From assembly GCA_028752905.1 (NCBI GenBank), contig JAQNBH010000067.1, positions 372,001-436,000 of the forward strand: a stretch of 64,000 bases of DNA. The letters are read 5' to 3'. Below are positions 26,701-40,156 of the stretch, in pieces. The stretch comes from Cladorhizidae sp. MBARI D1340-BT2. Lineage: Eukaryota > Porifera > Demospongiae > Poecilosclerida > Cladorhizidae. The notes beneath the pieces were generated by a model. The model ran no database searches. It was not told the origin of the DNA and worked only from the letters and a program-made list of their open reading frames with translations. The position numbers and the translations under genes were made by a program. Position 1 is the stretch's first letter. Each line of letters starts with the position of its first letter.

Positions 26701-27400
26701 ATTGATGAAGGCTAGAGCATCTAGTCATTATTCCTGATGAAGGTCAGAGCATCTAGTCATTATTCCTGATGTAGGCTAGAGCATCTAGTCATTATTCCTT
26801 ATGAAGGCTAGAGCATCTAGTCATTATTCCTGATGAAGAGACTAGAGCATCTAGTCATTATTCCTGATGAAGGCTAGAACATCTAGTCATTATTCCTGAT
26901 GAAGGCTAGAGCATCTAGTGATTATTCCTGATGAAGCTATAGCACCTAGTCATTATTCCTGATGAAGGCTGGAGCATCTAGTCAATATTCCTGATGATGG
27001 CTAGAGCATCTAGTCATTATTCCTGATAGTCATTATTCCTGATGAAGGCTGGAGCATCTAGTCATTATTCCTGATGAAGGCTAGAGCATCTGGTCATTAT
27101 TCCTTGATGAAGGCTATATAGAGCATCTAGTCATTATTCCTTGATGAAGGCCACAGCATCTAGTCATTATTCCTGATGAAAGTCAGAGCATCTAGTCATT
27201 ATTCATTGATGAAGGCTAGAGCACCTAGTCATTATTCCTGATGAAGGTCAGAGCATCTAGTCATTATTCCTGATGATGGCTAGAGCATCTAGTCATTATT
27301 CCTGATGAAGTCTAGAGCATCTAGTCATTATTCCTGATGAAGGCTAGAGCATCTAGTCATTATTCCTGTTGAAGGCTAGAGCATTTAGTCATTTTCCTGA
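23711..27400 (+). repeat. Segmental duplication D3, left copy (about 3.7 kb)
   Basis: Matches 36,881 to about 40,530. Anchors: GAGAATC after the 29-bp monomer at 23919/37083 and the truncation cluster 24305/37469 (offset 13,164); type B 25740/38872 and GATAGTC 27025/40157 (offset 13,132). The 32-bp net change reflects one extra monomer near 37,790 and two missing near 38,090 in the right copy. Within it, 25,180-27,024 is followed by the start of a second copy at offset 1,845 (CTGGTC 25245/27090). That second copy is cut off near 27,400 by the junction with D1. Confidence 0.87.
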
Positions 27401-29540
27401 TGAAGGCTGGAGCATATAGTCAATATTGCTGATGAAGGCTAGAGCATCTAGTCATTATTCCTGATGAAGGCTAGAGCATCTAGTCATTATTCCTGATGAA
27501 GGCTAGGGCATCTAGTCATTATTCCTGATGAAGGCTAGAGCATCAAGTCATTATTCCTGATGAAGGCTAGAGCATCTAGTCATTATTCCTGATGAAGGAT
27601 AGAGCATCTAGTCATTATTCCTGATGAAGGCGAGATCATCTAGTCATTATTCCTGATGAAGGCTGGGGTATCTAGTCAATATTCCTGATGAAGGCTAGAG
27701 CATCTAGTCATTATTCCTAATGAAGGCTAGGCTAGAGCATCTAGTCATTATTCCTGATGACTAGAGCATCTAGTTCCTGATGACTAGAGCATCTAGTCAT
27801 TATTCCTGATAGTCATTATTCCTGATGAAGGCTGGAGCATCTAGTCATTATTCCTGATGAAGGCTAGAGCATCTGGTCATTATTCCTTGATGAAGGCTAT
27901 ATAGAGCATCTAGTCATTATTCCTTGATGAAGGCCACAGCATCTAGTCATTATTCCTGATGAAAGTCAGAGCATCTAGTCATTATTCATTGATGAAGGCT
28001 AGAGCACCTAGTCATTATTCCTGACAAAGGTCAGAGCATCTAGTCATTATTCCTGATGATGGCTAGAGCATCTAGTCATTATTCCTGATGAAGTCTAGAG
28101 CATCTAGTCATTATTCCTGATGAAGGCTAGAGCATCTAGTCATTATTCCTGTTGAAGGCTAGAGCATCTAGTCATTTTCCTGATGAAGGCTAGAGCATCT
28201 AGTCATTATTCCTGATGAAGGCTAGAGCATCTAGTCATTATTCCTGATGAAGGCTGGAGCATCTAGTCAATATTCCTGTTGATGGCTAGAGCATGTAGTC
28301 ATTAGTCCTGATGAAGGCTAGAGCATCTAGTCATTATTCCTGATAACTAGAGCATCGAGCAATTATTCCTGAAAGTTATGATTCCTGATGAAGGCTGGAG
28401 CATCTAGTCATTATTCCTGATGAAGGCTAGAGCATTTAGTCATTATTCCTGATGAAGGCTAGAGAATCTAGTCATTATTCCTTGATAAAGGCTAGAGCAT
28501 ATAGTCATTATTCCTGATGAAGGCTAGAGCATCTAATCATTATCCTGATGAAGGCAACAGCATCTAGTCATTATTCCTGATGAAGGCTAGAGCACCTAGT
28601 CATTATTCCTGATGAAGGCTAGAACACCTAGTCATTATTCCGGATGAAGGCTAGAGCATCTAGTCATTATTCCTGATGAAGGATAGAGCATCTAGTCATT
28701 ATTCCTGATGAAGGCTAGAGCATCTAGTCATTCTTCCTGATGACAAGAGCATCTAGTCATTATTCCTGATGACTAGAGCATCTAGTCATTATTTCTGATA
28801 GTCAATATTCCTGATGATGGCTAGAGCATCTAGTCATTAGTCCTGATGAAGGCTAGAGCATCTAGTCATTATTCCTGAAAGTTATGATTCGTGATAAAGG
28901 CTGGAGCATCTAGTCATTATTCTGATGAAGGCTAGAGCATTTAGTCATTATTCGTGATGAAGGCTAGAGCATCTAGTCATTATTCCTTGATGAAGGCTAG
29001 AGTATCTAGTTATTATTCCTTGATGAAGGGTAGAGCATCTAGTCATTATTCCTGATGAAGGTCAGAGCATCTAGTCATTATTCCTGATGAAGGCTAGAGC
29101 ACCTAGTCATTATATATGATGAAGGCTGTAGCATATAGTCAATATTCCTGATGAAGGCTAGAGAATCTAGTCATTATTCCTGATGAAGGCTAGAGCATCT
29201 AGTCATTATTCCTGATGAAGGCTAGGGCATCTAGTCATTATTCCTGATGAAGGCTAGAGCATCAAGTCATTATTCCTGATGAAGGCTAGAGCATCTAGTC
29301 ATTATTCCTGATGAAGGCTAGAGCATCTAGTCATTATTCCTGATGAAGGCTAGATCATCTAGTCATTATTCCTGATGAAGGCTGGGGTATCTAGTCAATA
29401 TTCCTGATGAAGGCTAGAGCATCTAGTCATTATTCCTAATGAAGGCTAGGCTAGAGCATCTAGTCATTATTCCTGATGACTAGAGCATCTAGTCATTATT
29501 CCTGATGACTAGAGCATCTAGTCATTATTCCTGATAGTCA
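27401..29540 (+). repeat. Segmental duplication D1, right copy, first part
   Basis: At about 27,400 the sequence jumps from a copy of 25,5xx (GCATTTAGTCATTTTCC) to a copy of 17,84x (GCATATAGTCAATATTGC) with the 32-bp register kept. From here the D1 match runs on. Type B is at 28368 and type A at 28874. Near 28,970 it has about 130 bp (four monomers, GAGTATCTAG, GAAGGGTAG, GGTCAGAG) absent from the left copy at 19,400. The left copy looks like the deleted one, since the extra monomers are also present after other type A markers. Confidence 0.85.
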
Positions 29541-32500
29541 TTATTCCTGATGAAGGCTGGACCATCTAGTCATTATTCCTGATGAAGGCTAGAGCATCTA
29601 GTCATTATTCCTGATGAAGGCTAGGGCATCTAGTCATTATTCCTGATGAAGGCTAGAGCATCAAGTCATTATTCCTGATGAAGTCTAGAGCATCTAGTCA
29701 TTATTCGTGATGAAGGATAGAGCATCTAGTCATTATTCCTGATGAAGGCTAGATCATCTAGTCATTATTCCTGATGAAGGCTGGGGTATCTAGTCAATAT
29801 TCCTGATGAAGGCTAGAGCATCTAGTCATTATTCCTAATGTAGGCTAGGCTAGAGCATCTAGTCATTATTCCTGATGACTAGAGCATCTAGTCATTATTC
29901 CTGATAGTCATTATTCCTGATGAAGGCTGGAGCATCTAGTCATTATTCATGATGAAGGCTAGAGCATCTGGTCATTATTCCTTGATGAAGGCTATATAGA
30001 GCATCTAGTCATTATTCCTTGATGAAGGCTACAGCATCTAGTCATTATTCCTGATGAAAGTCAGAGCATCTAGTCATTATTCATTGATGAAGGCTAGAGC
30101 ACCTAGTCATTATTCCTGATGAAGGTCAGAGCATCTAGTCATTATTCCTGATGATGGCTAGAGCATCTAGTCATTATTCCTGATGAAGTCTAGAGCATCT
30201 AGTCATTATTCCTGATAAAGGCTAGAGCATCTAGTCATTATTCCTGTTGAAGGCTAGAGCATCTAGTCATTTTCCTGATGAAGGCTAGAGAATCTAGTCA
30301 TTATTCCTGGTGAAGGCTAGAGCATCTAGTCATTATTCCTGATGAAGGTTGGAGCATCTAGTCAATATTCCTGATGATGGCTAGAGCATGTAGTCATTAT
30401 TCCTAATGAAGGCTAGGCTAGAGCATCTAGTCATTATTCCTGATGACTAGAGCATCTAGTCATTATTCCTGATGACTAGAGCATCTAGTCATTATTCCTG
30501 ATAGTCATTATTCCTGATGAAGGCTGGAGCATCTAGTCATTATTCCTGATGAAGGCTAGAGCATCTGGTCATTATTCCTTGATGAAGGCTATATAGAGCA
30601 TCTAGTCATTATTCCTTGATGAAGGCTACAGCATCTAGTCATTATTCCTGATGAAAGTCAGAGCATCTAGTCATTATTCATTGATGAAGGCTAGAGCACC
30701 TAGTCATTATTCCTGATGAAGGTCAGAGCATCTAGTCATTATTCATGATGATGGCTAGAGCATCTAGTCATTATTCCTGATGAAGTCTAGAGCATCTAGT
30801 CATTATTCCTGATGAAGGCTAGAGCATCTAGTCATTATTCCTGTTGAAGGCTAGAGCATCTAGTCATTTTCCTGATGAAGGCTAGAGCATCTAGTCATTA
30901 TTCCTGATGAAGGCTAGAGCATCTAGTCATTATTCCTGATGAAGGCTGGAGCATCTAGTCAATATTCCTGATGATGGCTAGAGCATGTAGTCATTAGTCT
31001 TGATGAAGGCTAGAGCATCTAGTCATTATTCCTGATAACTAGAGCATCGAGCAATTATTCCTGAAAGTTATGATTCCTGATGAAGGCTGGAGCATCTAGT
31101 CATTATTCCTGATGAAGGCTAGAGCATCTAGTCATTATCCTGATGAAGGCAACAGCATCTAGTCATTATTCCTGATGAAGGCTAGAGCACCTAGTCATTA
31201 TTCCTGATGAAGGCTAGAACACCTAGTCATTATTCCGGATGAAGGCTAGAGCATCTAGTCATTATTCCTGATGAAGCTAGAGCATCTAGTCATTATTCCT
31301 GATGAAGGCTAGAGCATCTAGTCATTATTCCTGATGACAAGAGCATCTAGTCATTATTCCTGATGACTAGAGCATCTAGTCATTATTTCTGATAGTCAAT
31401 ATTCCTGATGATGGCTAGAGCATCTAGTCATTAGTCCTGATGAAGGCTAGAGAATCTAGTCATTATTCCTGATGACTAGAGCATCTAGTCATTATTCCTG
31501 AAAGTTATGATTCCTGATAAAGGCTGGAGCATCTAGTCATTATTCTGATGAAGGCTAGAGCATTTAGTCATTATTCGTGATGAAGGCTAGAGCATCTAGT
31601 CATTATTCCTTGATGAAGGCTAGAGTATCTAGTTATTATTCCTTGATGAAGGGTAGAGCATCTAGTCATTATTCCTGATGAAGGTCAGAGCATCTAGTCA
31701 TTATTCCTGATGAAGGCTAGAGCACCTAGTCATTATATATGATGAAGGCTGGAGCATATAGTCAATATTCCTGATGAAGGCTAGAGCATCTAGTCATTAT
31801 TCCTGATGAAGGCTAGGGCATCTAGTCATTATTCCTGATGAAGGCTAGAGCATCAAGTCATTATTCCTGATGAAGGCTAGAGCATCTAGTCATTATCCTG
31901 ATGAAGGCAACAGCATCTAGTCATTATTCCTGATGAAGGCTAGAGCACCTAGTCATTATTCCTGATGAAGGCTAGAACACCTAGTCATTATTCCGATGAA
32001 GGCTAGAGCATCCAATCATTATTCCTGATGAAGGCTAGAGCATCTAGTCATTATTCCTGATGAAGGCTAGAGCATCTAGTCATTATTCCTGATGACAAGA
32101 GCATCTAGTCATTATTCCTGATGACTAGAGCATCTTGTCATTATTTCTGATAGTCATTATTCCTGATGAAGGCTGGAGCATCTAGTCATTATTCCTGATG
32201 AAGGCTAGAGCATCTGGTCATTTTTCCTTGATGAAGGCTAGAGCATCTAGTCATTATTCCTTGATGAAGGCTACAGCATCTAGTCATTATTCCTGATGAA
32301 AGTCAGAGCATCTCATCATTATTCATTGATGAAGGCTAGAGCACCTAGTCATTATTCCTGATGAAGGTCAGAGCATCTAGTCATTATTCCTGTTGATGGC
32401 TAGAGCATCTAGTCATTAGTCCTGATGAAGGCTAGAACATCTAGTCATTATTCCTGATGAAGGCTAGAGCATCTAGTCGTTATTCCTGATGAAGGCTAGA

Positions 32501-33540
32501 ACATCTAGTCATTATTCCTGATGACTAGAGCATCTAGTCATTATTCCTGATAGTAATGAAGGCTGGAGCATCTATTCATTATTCCTGATGAAAGTCAGAG
32601 CATCTAGCCATTATTCATTGATGAAGGCTAGAGCATCTAGTCATTATTCCTGATGAAGGTCAGAGCATCTAGTCATTATTCCTGATGAAGGCTAGAGCAT
32701 CTAGTCATTATTCCTTATGAAGGCTAGAGCATCTAGTCATTATTCCTGATGAAGAGACTAGAGCATCTAGTCATTATTCCTGATGAAGGCTAGAGCATCT
32801 AGTCATTATTCCTGATGAAGGCTAGAGCATCTAGTGATTATTCCTGATGAAGCTATAGCACCTAGTCATTATTCCTGATGAAGGCTGGAGCATCTAGTCA
32901 ATATTCCTGATGATGGCTAGAGCATCTAGTCATTAGTCCTGATGAAGGCTAGAGCATCTAGTCATTATTCCTGATGACTAGAGCATCTAGTCATTATTCC
33001 TGAAAGTTATGATTCCTGATAAAGGCTGGAGCATCTAGTCATTATTCTGATGAAGGCTAGAGCATTTAGTCATTATTCCTGATGAAGGCTAGAGCATCTA
33101 GTCATTATTCCTTGATGAAGGCTAGAGTATCTAGTTATTATTCCTTGATGAAGAGTAGAGCATCTAGTCATTATTCCTGATGAAGGCTAGAGCACCTAGT
33201 CATTATATATGATGAAGGCTGGAGCATATAGTCAATATTCCTGATGAAGGCTAGAGCATCTAGTCATTATTCCTGATGAAGGCTAGAGCATCTAGTCATT
33301 ATTCCTGATGAAGGCTAGGGCATCTAGTCATTATTCCTGATGAAGGATAGAGCATCTAGTCATTAATCCTGATGAAGGCTAGATCATCTAGTCATTATTC
33401 CTGATGAAGGCTGGGGTATCTAGTCAATATTCCTGATGAAGGCTAGAGCATCTAGTCATTATTCCTAATGAAGGCTAGGCTAGAGCATCTAGTCATTATT
33501 CCTGATGACTAGAGCATCTAGTCATTATTCCTGATAGTCA
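29541..33540 (+). repeat. 4,000-bp unit, copy 1 (D2)
   Basis: This unit is followed directly by a second copy at an offset of exactly 4,000 bp. Anchors at the same offset: GGCTGGACC start 29541/33541, AATGTAGG 29837/33837, type B 31060/35060, type A 31497/35497, CATCTTGTC 32131/36131. The match holds to 32,880. It also forms the later part of D1 right copy, so D1 came first and D2 tandemly duplicated part of its product. It begins inside a CCTGATAGTCATTATT half-monomer. Confidence 0.9.
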
Positions 33541-36500
33541 TTATTCCTGATGAAGGCTGGACCATCTAGTCATTATTCCTGATGAAGGCTAGAGCATCTA
33601 GTCATTATTCCTGATGAAGGCTAGGGCATCTAGTCATTATTCCTGATGAAGGCTAGAGCATCAAGTCATTATTCCTGATGAAGTCTAGAGCATCTAGTCA
33701 TTATTCGTGATGAAGGATAGAGCATCTAGTCATTATTCCTGATGAAGGCTAGATCATCTAGTCATTATTCCTGATGAAGGCTGGGGTATCTAGTCAATAT
33801 TCCTGATGAAGGCTAGAGCATCTAGTCATTATTCCTAATGTAGGCTAGGCTAGAGCATCTAGTCATTATTCCTGATGACTAGAGCATCTAGTCATTATTC
33901 CTGATAGTCATTATTCCTGATGAAGGCTGGAGCATCTAGTCATTATTCATGATGAAGGCTAGAGCATCTGGTTATTATTCCTTGATGAAGGCTATATAGA
34001 GCATCTAGTCATTATTCCTTGATGAAGGCTACAGCATCTAGTCATTATTCCTGATGAAAGTCAGAGCATCTAGTCATTATTCATTGATGAAGGCTAGAGC
34101 ACCTAGTCATTATTCCTGATGAAGGTCAGAGCATCTAGTAATTATTCCTGATGATGGCTAGAGCATCTAGTCATTATTCCTGATGAAGTCTAGAGCATCT
34201 AGTCATTATTCCTGATAAAGGCTAGAGCATCTAGTCATTATTCCTGTTGAAGGCTAGAGCATCTAGTCATTTTCCTGATGAAGGCTAGAGAATCTAGTCA
34301 TTATTCCTGATGAAGGCTAGAGCATCTAGTCATTATTCCTGATGAAGGTTGGAGCATCTAGTCAATATTCCTGATGATGGCTAGAGCATGTAGTCATTAT
34401 TCCTAATGAAGGCTAGGCTAGAGCATCTAGTCATTATTCCTGATGACTAGAGCATCTAGTCATTATTCCTGATGACTAGAGCATCTAGTCATTATTCCTG
34501 ATAGTCATTATTCCTGATGAAGGCTGGAACATCTAGTCATTATTCCTGATGAAGGCTAGAGCATCTGGTCATTATTCCTTGATGAAGGCTATATAGAGCA
34601 TCTAGTCATTATTCCTTGATGAAGGCTACAGCATCTAGTCATTATTCCTGATGAAAGTCAGAGCATCTAGTCATTATTCATTGATGAAGGCTAGAGCACC
34701 TAGTCATTATTCCTGATGAAGGTCAGAGCATCTAGTCATTATTCATGATGATGGCTAGAGCATCTAGTCATTATTCCTGATGAAGTCTAGAGCATCTAGT
34801 CATTATTCCTGATGAAGGCTAGAGCATCTAGTCATTATTCCTGTTGAAGGCTAGAGCATCTAGTCATTTTCCTGATGAAGGCTAGAGCATCTAGTCATTA
34901 TTCCTGATGAAGGCTAGAGCATCTAGTCATTATTCCTGATGAAGGCTGGAGCATCTAGTCAATATTCCTGATGATGGCTAGAGCATGTAGTCATTAGTCT
35001 TGATGAAGGCTAGAGCATCTAGTCATTATTCCTGATAACTAGAGCATCGAGCAATTATTCCTGAAAGTTATGATTCCTGATGAAGGCTGGAGCATCTAGT
35101 CATTATTCCTGATGAAGGCTAGAGCATCTAGTCATTATCCTGATGAAGGCAACAGCATCTAGTCATTATTCCTGATGAAGGCTAGAGCACCTAGTCATTA
35201 TTCCTGATGAAGGCTAGAACACCTAGTCATTATTCCGGATGAAGGCTAGAGCATCTAGTCATTATTCCTGATGAAGCTAGAGCATCTAGTCATTATTCCT
35301 GATGAAGGCTAGAGCATCTAGTCATTATTCCTGATGACAAGAGCATCTAGTCATTATTCCTGATGACTAGAGCATCTAGTCATTATTTCTGATAGTCAAT
35401 ATTCCTGATGATGGCTAGAGCATCTAGTCATTAGTCCTGATGAAGGCTAGAGAATCTAGTCATTATTCCTGATGACTAGAGCATCTAGTCATTATTCCTG
35501 AAAGTTATGATTCCTGATAAAGGCTGGAACATCTAGTCATTATTCTGATGAAGGCTAGAGCATTTAGTCATTATTCGTGATGAAGGCTAGAGCATCTAGT
35601 CATTATTCCTTGATGAAGGCTAGAGTATCTAGTTATTATTCCTTGATGAAGGGTAGAGCATCTAGTCATTATTCCTGATGAAGGTCAGAGCATCTAGTCA
35701 TTATTCCTGATGAAGGCTAGAGCACCTAGTCATTATATATGATGAAGGCTGGAGCATATAGTCAATATTCCTGATGAAGGCTAGAGCATCTAGTCATTAT
35801 TCCTGATGAAGGCTAGGGCATCTAGTCATTATTCCTGATGAAGGCTAGAGCATCAAGTCATTATTCCTGATGAAGGCTAGAGCATCTAGTCATTATCCTG
35901 ATGAAGGCAACAGCATCTAGTCATTATTCCTGATGAAGGCTAGAGCACCTAGTCATTATTCCTGATGAAGGCTAGAACACCTAGTCATTATTCCGATGAA
36001 GGCTAGAGCATCCAATCATTATTCCTGATGAAGGCTAGAGCATCTAGTCATTATTCCTGATGAAGGCTAGAGCATCTAGTCATTATTCCTGATGACAAGA
36101 GCATCTAGTCATTATTCCTGATGACTAGAGCATCTTGTCATTATTTCTGATAGTCATTATTCCTGATGAAGGCTGGAGCATCTAGTCATTATTCCTGATG
36201 AAGGCTAGAGCATCTGGTCATTTTTCCTTGATGAAGGCTAGAGCATCTAGTCATTATTCCTTGATGAAGGCTACAGCATCTAGTCATTATTCCTGATGAA
36301 ATTCAGAGCATCTCATCATTATTCATTGATGAAGGCTAGAGCACCTAGTCATTATTCCTGATGAAGGTCAGAGCATCTAGTCATTATTCCTGTTGATGGC
36401 TAGAGCATCTAGTCATTAGTCCTGATGAAGGCTAGAACATCTAGTCATTATTCCTGATGAAGGCTAGAGCATCTAGTCGTTATTCCTGATGAAGGCTAGA

Positions 36501-36880
36501 ACATCTAGTCATTATTCCTGATGACTAGAGCATCTAGTCATTATTCCTGATAGTAATGAAGGCTGGAGCATCTATTCATTATTCCTGATGAAAGTCAGAG
36601 CATCTAGCCATTATTCATTGATGAAGGCTAGAGCATCTAGTCATTATTCCTGATGAAGGTCAGAGCATCTAGTCATTATTCCTGATGAAGGCTAGAGCAT
36701 CTAGTCATTATTCCTTATGAAGGCTAGAGCATCTAGTCATTATTCCTGATGAAGAGACTAGAGCATCTAGTCATTATTCCTGATGAAGGCTAGAGCATCT
36801 AGTCATTATTCCTGATGAAGGCTAGAGCATCTAGTGATTATTCCTGATGAAGCTATAGCACCTAGTCATTATTCCTGATG
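33541..36880 (+). repeat. 4,000-bp unit, copy 2 (3,340 bp retained)
   Basis: Matches 29,541-32,880 without length change. Differences noticed by eye: 33973 (T against C), 34140 (A against C), 34310 (A against G), 34529 (A against G), 35529 (A against G) and 36302 (T against G). After 36,880 the sequence departs from copy 1 and becomes a copy of about 23,711 onward. The missing last 660 bp mark a later exchange. Reading was by eye, so a few more differences may exist. Confidence 0.88.
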
Positions 36881-39800
36881 AAGGCTAGGGCATCTAGTCA
36901 TTATTCCTGATGAAGGATAGAGCATCTAGTCATTAATCCTGATGAAGGCTAGATCATCTAGTCATTATTCCTGATGAAGGCTGGGGTATCTAGTCAATAT
37001 TCCTGATGAAGGCTAGAGCATCTAGTCATTATTCCTAATGAAGGCTAGGCTAGAGCATCTAGTCATTATTCCTGATGACTAGAGAATCTAGTCATTATTC
37101 CTGATGACTAGAGCATCAAGTCATTATTCCTGATAGTCATTATTCCTGATGAAGGCTGAAGCATCTAGTCATTATTCCTGATGAAGGCTAGAGCATCTGG
37201 TCATTATTCCTTGATGAAGGCTATATAGAGCATCTAGTCATTATTCCTTGATGAAGGCTACAGCATCTAGTCATTATTCCTGATGAAAGTCAGAGCATCT
37301 AGTCATTATTCATTGATGAAGGCTAGAGCACCTAGTCATTATTCCTGATGAAGGTCAGAGCATCTAGTCATTATTCCTGATGATGGCTAGAGCATCTAGT
37401 CATTAGTCCTGATGAAGGCTAGAGCATCTAGTCATTATTCCTGATGACTAGAACATCTAGTCATTATTCCTGATAGTTATTATTCCTGAGAGCTTCTAGT
37501 CATTATTAAGGCTAGAGCATTTAGTCATTATTCCTGAGCATCTAGTCATTATTCCTTGATGAAAGCTAGAGCATCTAGTTATTATTCCCTGATGAAGGCT
37601 AGAGCATCTAGTCATTATTCCTGATGAAGGTCATAGCATCTAGTCATTATTCCTGATGAAGGCTAGAGCACCTAGTCATTATTTATGTTGAAGGCTGGAG
37701 CATATAGTCAATATTCCTGATGAAGGCTAGAGCATCTAGTCATTATTCCTGATACTCATTATTCCTGATGAAGGCTGGAGCATCTAGTCATTATTCCTGA
37801 TGAAGGCTGGAGCATCTAGTCATTATTCCTTGATGAAGGCTAGAGTATCTAGTTATTATTCCTTGATGAAGGGTAGAGCATCTAGTCATTATTCCTGATG
37901 AAGGTCAGAGCATCTAGTCATTATTCTTGATGAAGGCTAGAGCACCTAGTCATTATATATGATGAAGGCTGGAGCATATAGTCAATATTCCTGATGAAGG
38001 CTAGAGCATCTAGTCATTATTCCTGATGAAGGCTAGAGCATCTAGTCATTATTCCTGATGAAGGCTAGGGCATCTAGTCATTATTCCTGATGAAGGATAG
38101 AGCATCTAGTCATTATTCCTGATGAAGGCTAGTTCATCTAGTCATTATTCCTGATGAAGGCTGGGGTATCTAGTCAATATTCCTGATGAAGGCTAGAGTA
38201 TCTAGTCATTATTCCTAATGAAGGCTAGACTACAGCATCTAGTCATTATTCCTGATGACTAGAGCATCTAGTCATTATTCCTGATGACTAGAGCATCTAG
38301 TCATTATTCCTGATAGTCATTATTCCTGATGAAGGCTGGAGCATCTAGTCATTATTCCTGATGAAGGCTAGAGCATCTGGTCATTATTCCTTGATGAAGG
38401 CTATATAGAGCATCTAGTCATTATTCCTTGATGAAGGCCACAGCATCTAGTCATTATTCCTGATGAAAGTCAGAGCATCTTGTCATTATTCATTGATGAA
38501 GGCTAGAGCACCTAGTCATTATTCCTGATGAAGGTCAGAGCATCTAGTCATTATTCCTGATGATGGCTAGAGCATCTAGTCATTATTCCTGATGAAGTCT
38601 AGAGCATCTAGTCATTATTCCTGATGAAGGCTAGAGCATCTAGTCATTATTCCTGTTGAAGGCTAGAGCATTTAGTCATTTTCCTGATGAAGGCTAGAGC
38701 ATCTAGTCATTATTCCTGATGAAGGCTAGAGCATCTAGTCATTATTCCTGATGAAGGCTGGAGCATCTAGTCAATATTCCTGATGATGGCTAGAGCATGT
38801 TGTCATTAGTCCTGATGAAGGCTAGAGCATCTAGTCATTATTCCTGATAACTAGAGCATCGAGCAATTATTCCTGAAAGTTATGATTCCTGATGAAGGCT
38901 GAAGCATCTAGTCATTATTCCTGATGAAGGCTAGAGCATTTAGTCATTATTCCTGATGAAGACTAGAGAATCTAGTCATTATTCCTTGATAAAGGCTAGA
39001 GCATATAGTCATTATTCCTGATGAAGGCTAGAGCATCTAGTCATTATCCTGATGAAGGCAACAGCATCTAGTCATTATTCCTGATGAAGGCTAGAGCACC
39101 TAGTCATTATTCCTGATGAAGGCTAGAACACCTAGTCATTATTCCGGATGAAGGCTAGAGCATCTAGTCATTATTCCTGATGAAGGCTAGAGCATCTAGT
39201 CATTATTCCTGATGAAGGCTAGAGCATCTAGTCATTATTCCTGATGACAAGAGCATCTAGCAATTATTCCTGATGACTAGAGCATCTAGTCATTATTTCT
39301 GATAGTCAGTATTCCTGATGAAGGCTGGAGCATCTAGTCATTATTCCTGATGAAGGCTAGAGCATCTGGTCATTTTTCCTTGATGAAGGCTAGAGCATCT
39401 AGTCATTATTCCTTGATGAAGGCTACAGCATCTAGTCATTATTCCTGATGAAAGTCAGAGCATCTAGTCATTATTCATTGATGAAGGCTAGAGCACCTAG
39501 TCATTATTCCTGATGAAGGTCAGAGCATCTAATCATTATTCCTGATGATGGCTAGAGCATCTAGTCATTAGTCCTGATGAAGGCTAGAGCATCTAGTCAT
39601 TATTCCTGATGAAGGCTAGAGCATCTAGTCATTATTCCTGATGAAGGCTAGAGCATCTAGTAATTATTCCTGATGAAGGCTAGAGCATCTAGTCGTTATT
39701 CCTGATGAAGGCTAGAACATCTAGTCATTATTCCTGATGACTAGAGCATCTAGTCATTATTCCTGATACTAATGAAGGCTGGAGCATCTATTCATTATTC

Positions 39801-40156
39801 CTGATGAAAGTCAGAGCATCTAGTCATTGTTCATTGATGAAGGCTAGAGCATCTAGTCATTATTCCTGATGAAGGTCAGAGCATCTAGTCATTATTCCTG
39901 ATGTAGGCTAGAGCATCTAGTCATTATTCCTTATGAAGGCTAGAGCATCTAGTCATTATTCCTGATGAAGAGACTAGAGCATCTAGTCATTATTCCTGAT
40001 GAAGGCTAGAACATCTAGTCATTATTCCTGATGAAGGCTAGAGCATCTAGTGATTATTCCTGATGAAGCTATAGCACCTAGTCATTATTCCTGATGAAGG
40101 CTGGAGCATCTAGTCAATATTCCTGATGATGGCTAGAGCATCTAGTCATTATTCCT
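36881..40156 (+). repeat. Segmental duplication D3, right copy, including first 1,845-bp unit
   Basis: Copy of 23,711-27,025 at offset about 13.1 kb, with the truncation cluster at 37469 and type B at 38872. The stretch 38,312-40,156 is the first complete unit of a 1,845-bp tandem pair. Private changes against its partners include GTCATAGC near 37631, TTATGTTG near 37683, CATCTTGTC near 38477 and CATTGTTC near 39826. No gene. Confidence 0.87.

Noticed and set aside
29541..36880. Pure assembly artefact behind the exact 4,000-bp offset
   Set aside because: At least six scattered base differences and a different continuation after 36,880 suggest two real copies. Not excluded without reads, so kept as a finding with that caveat.
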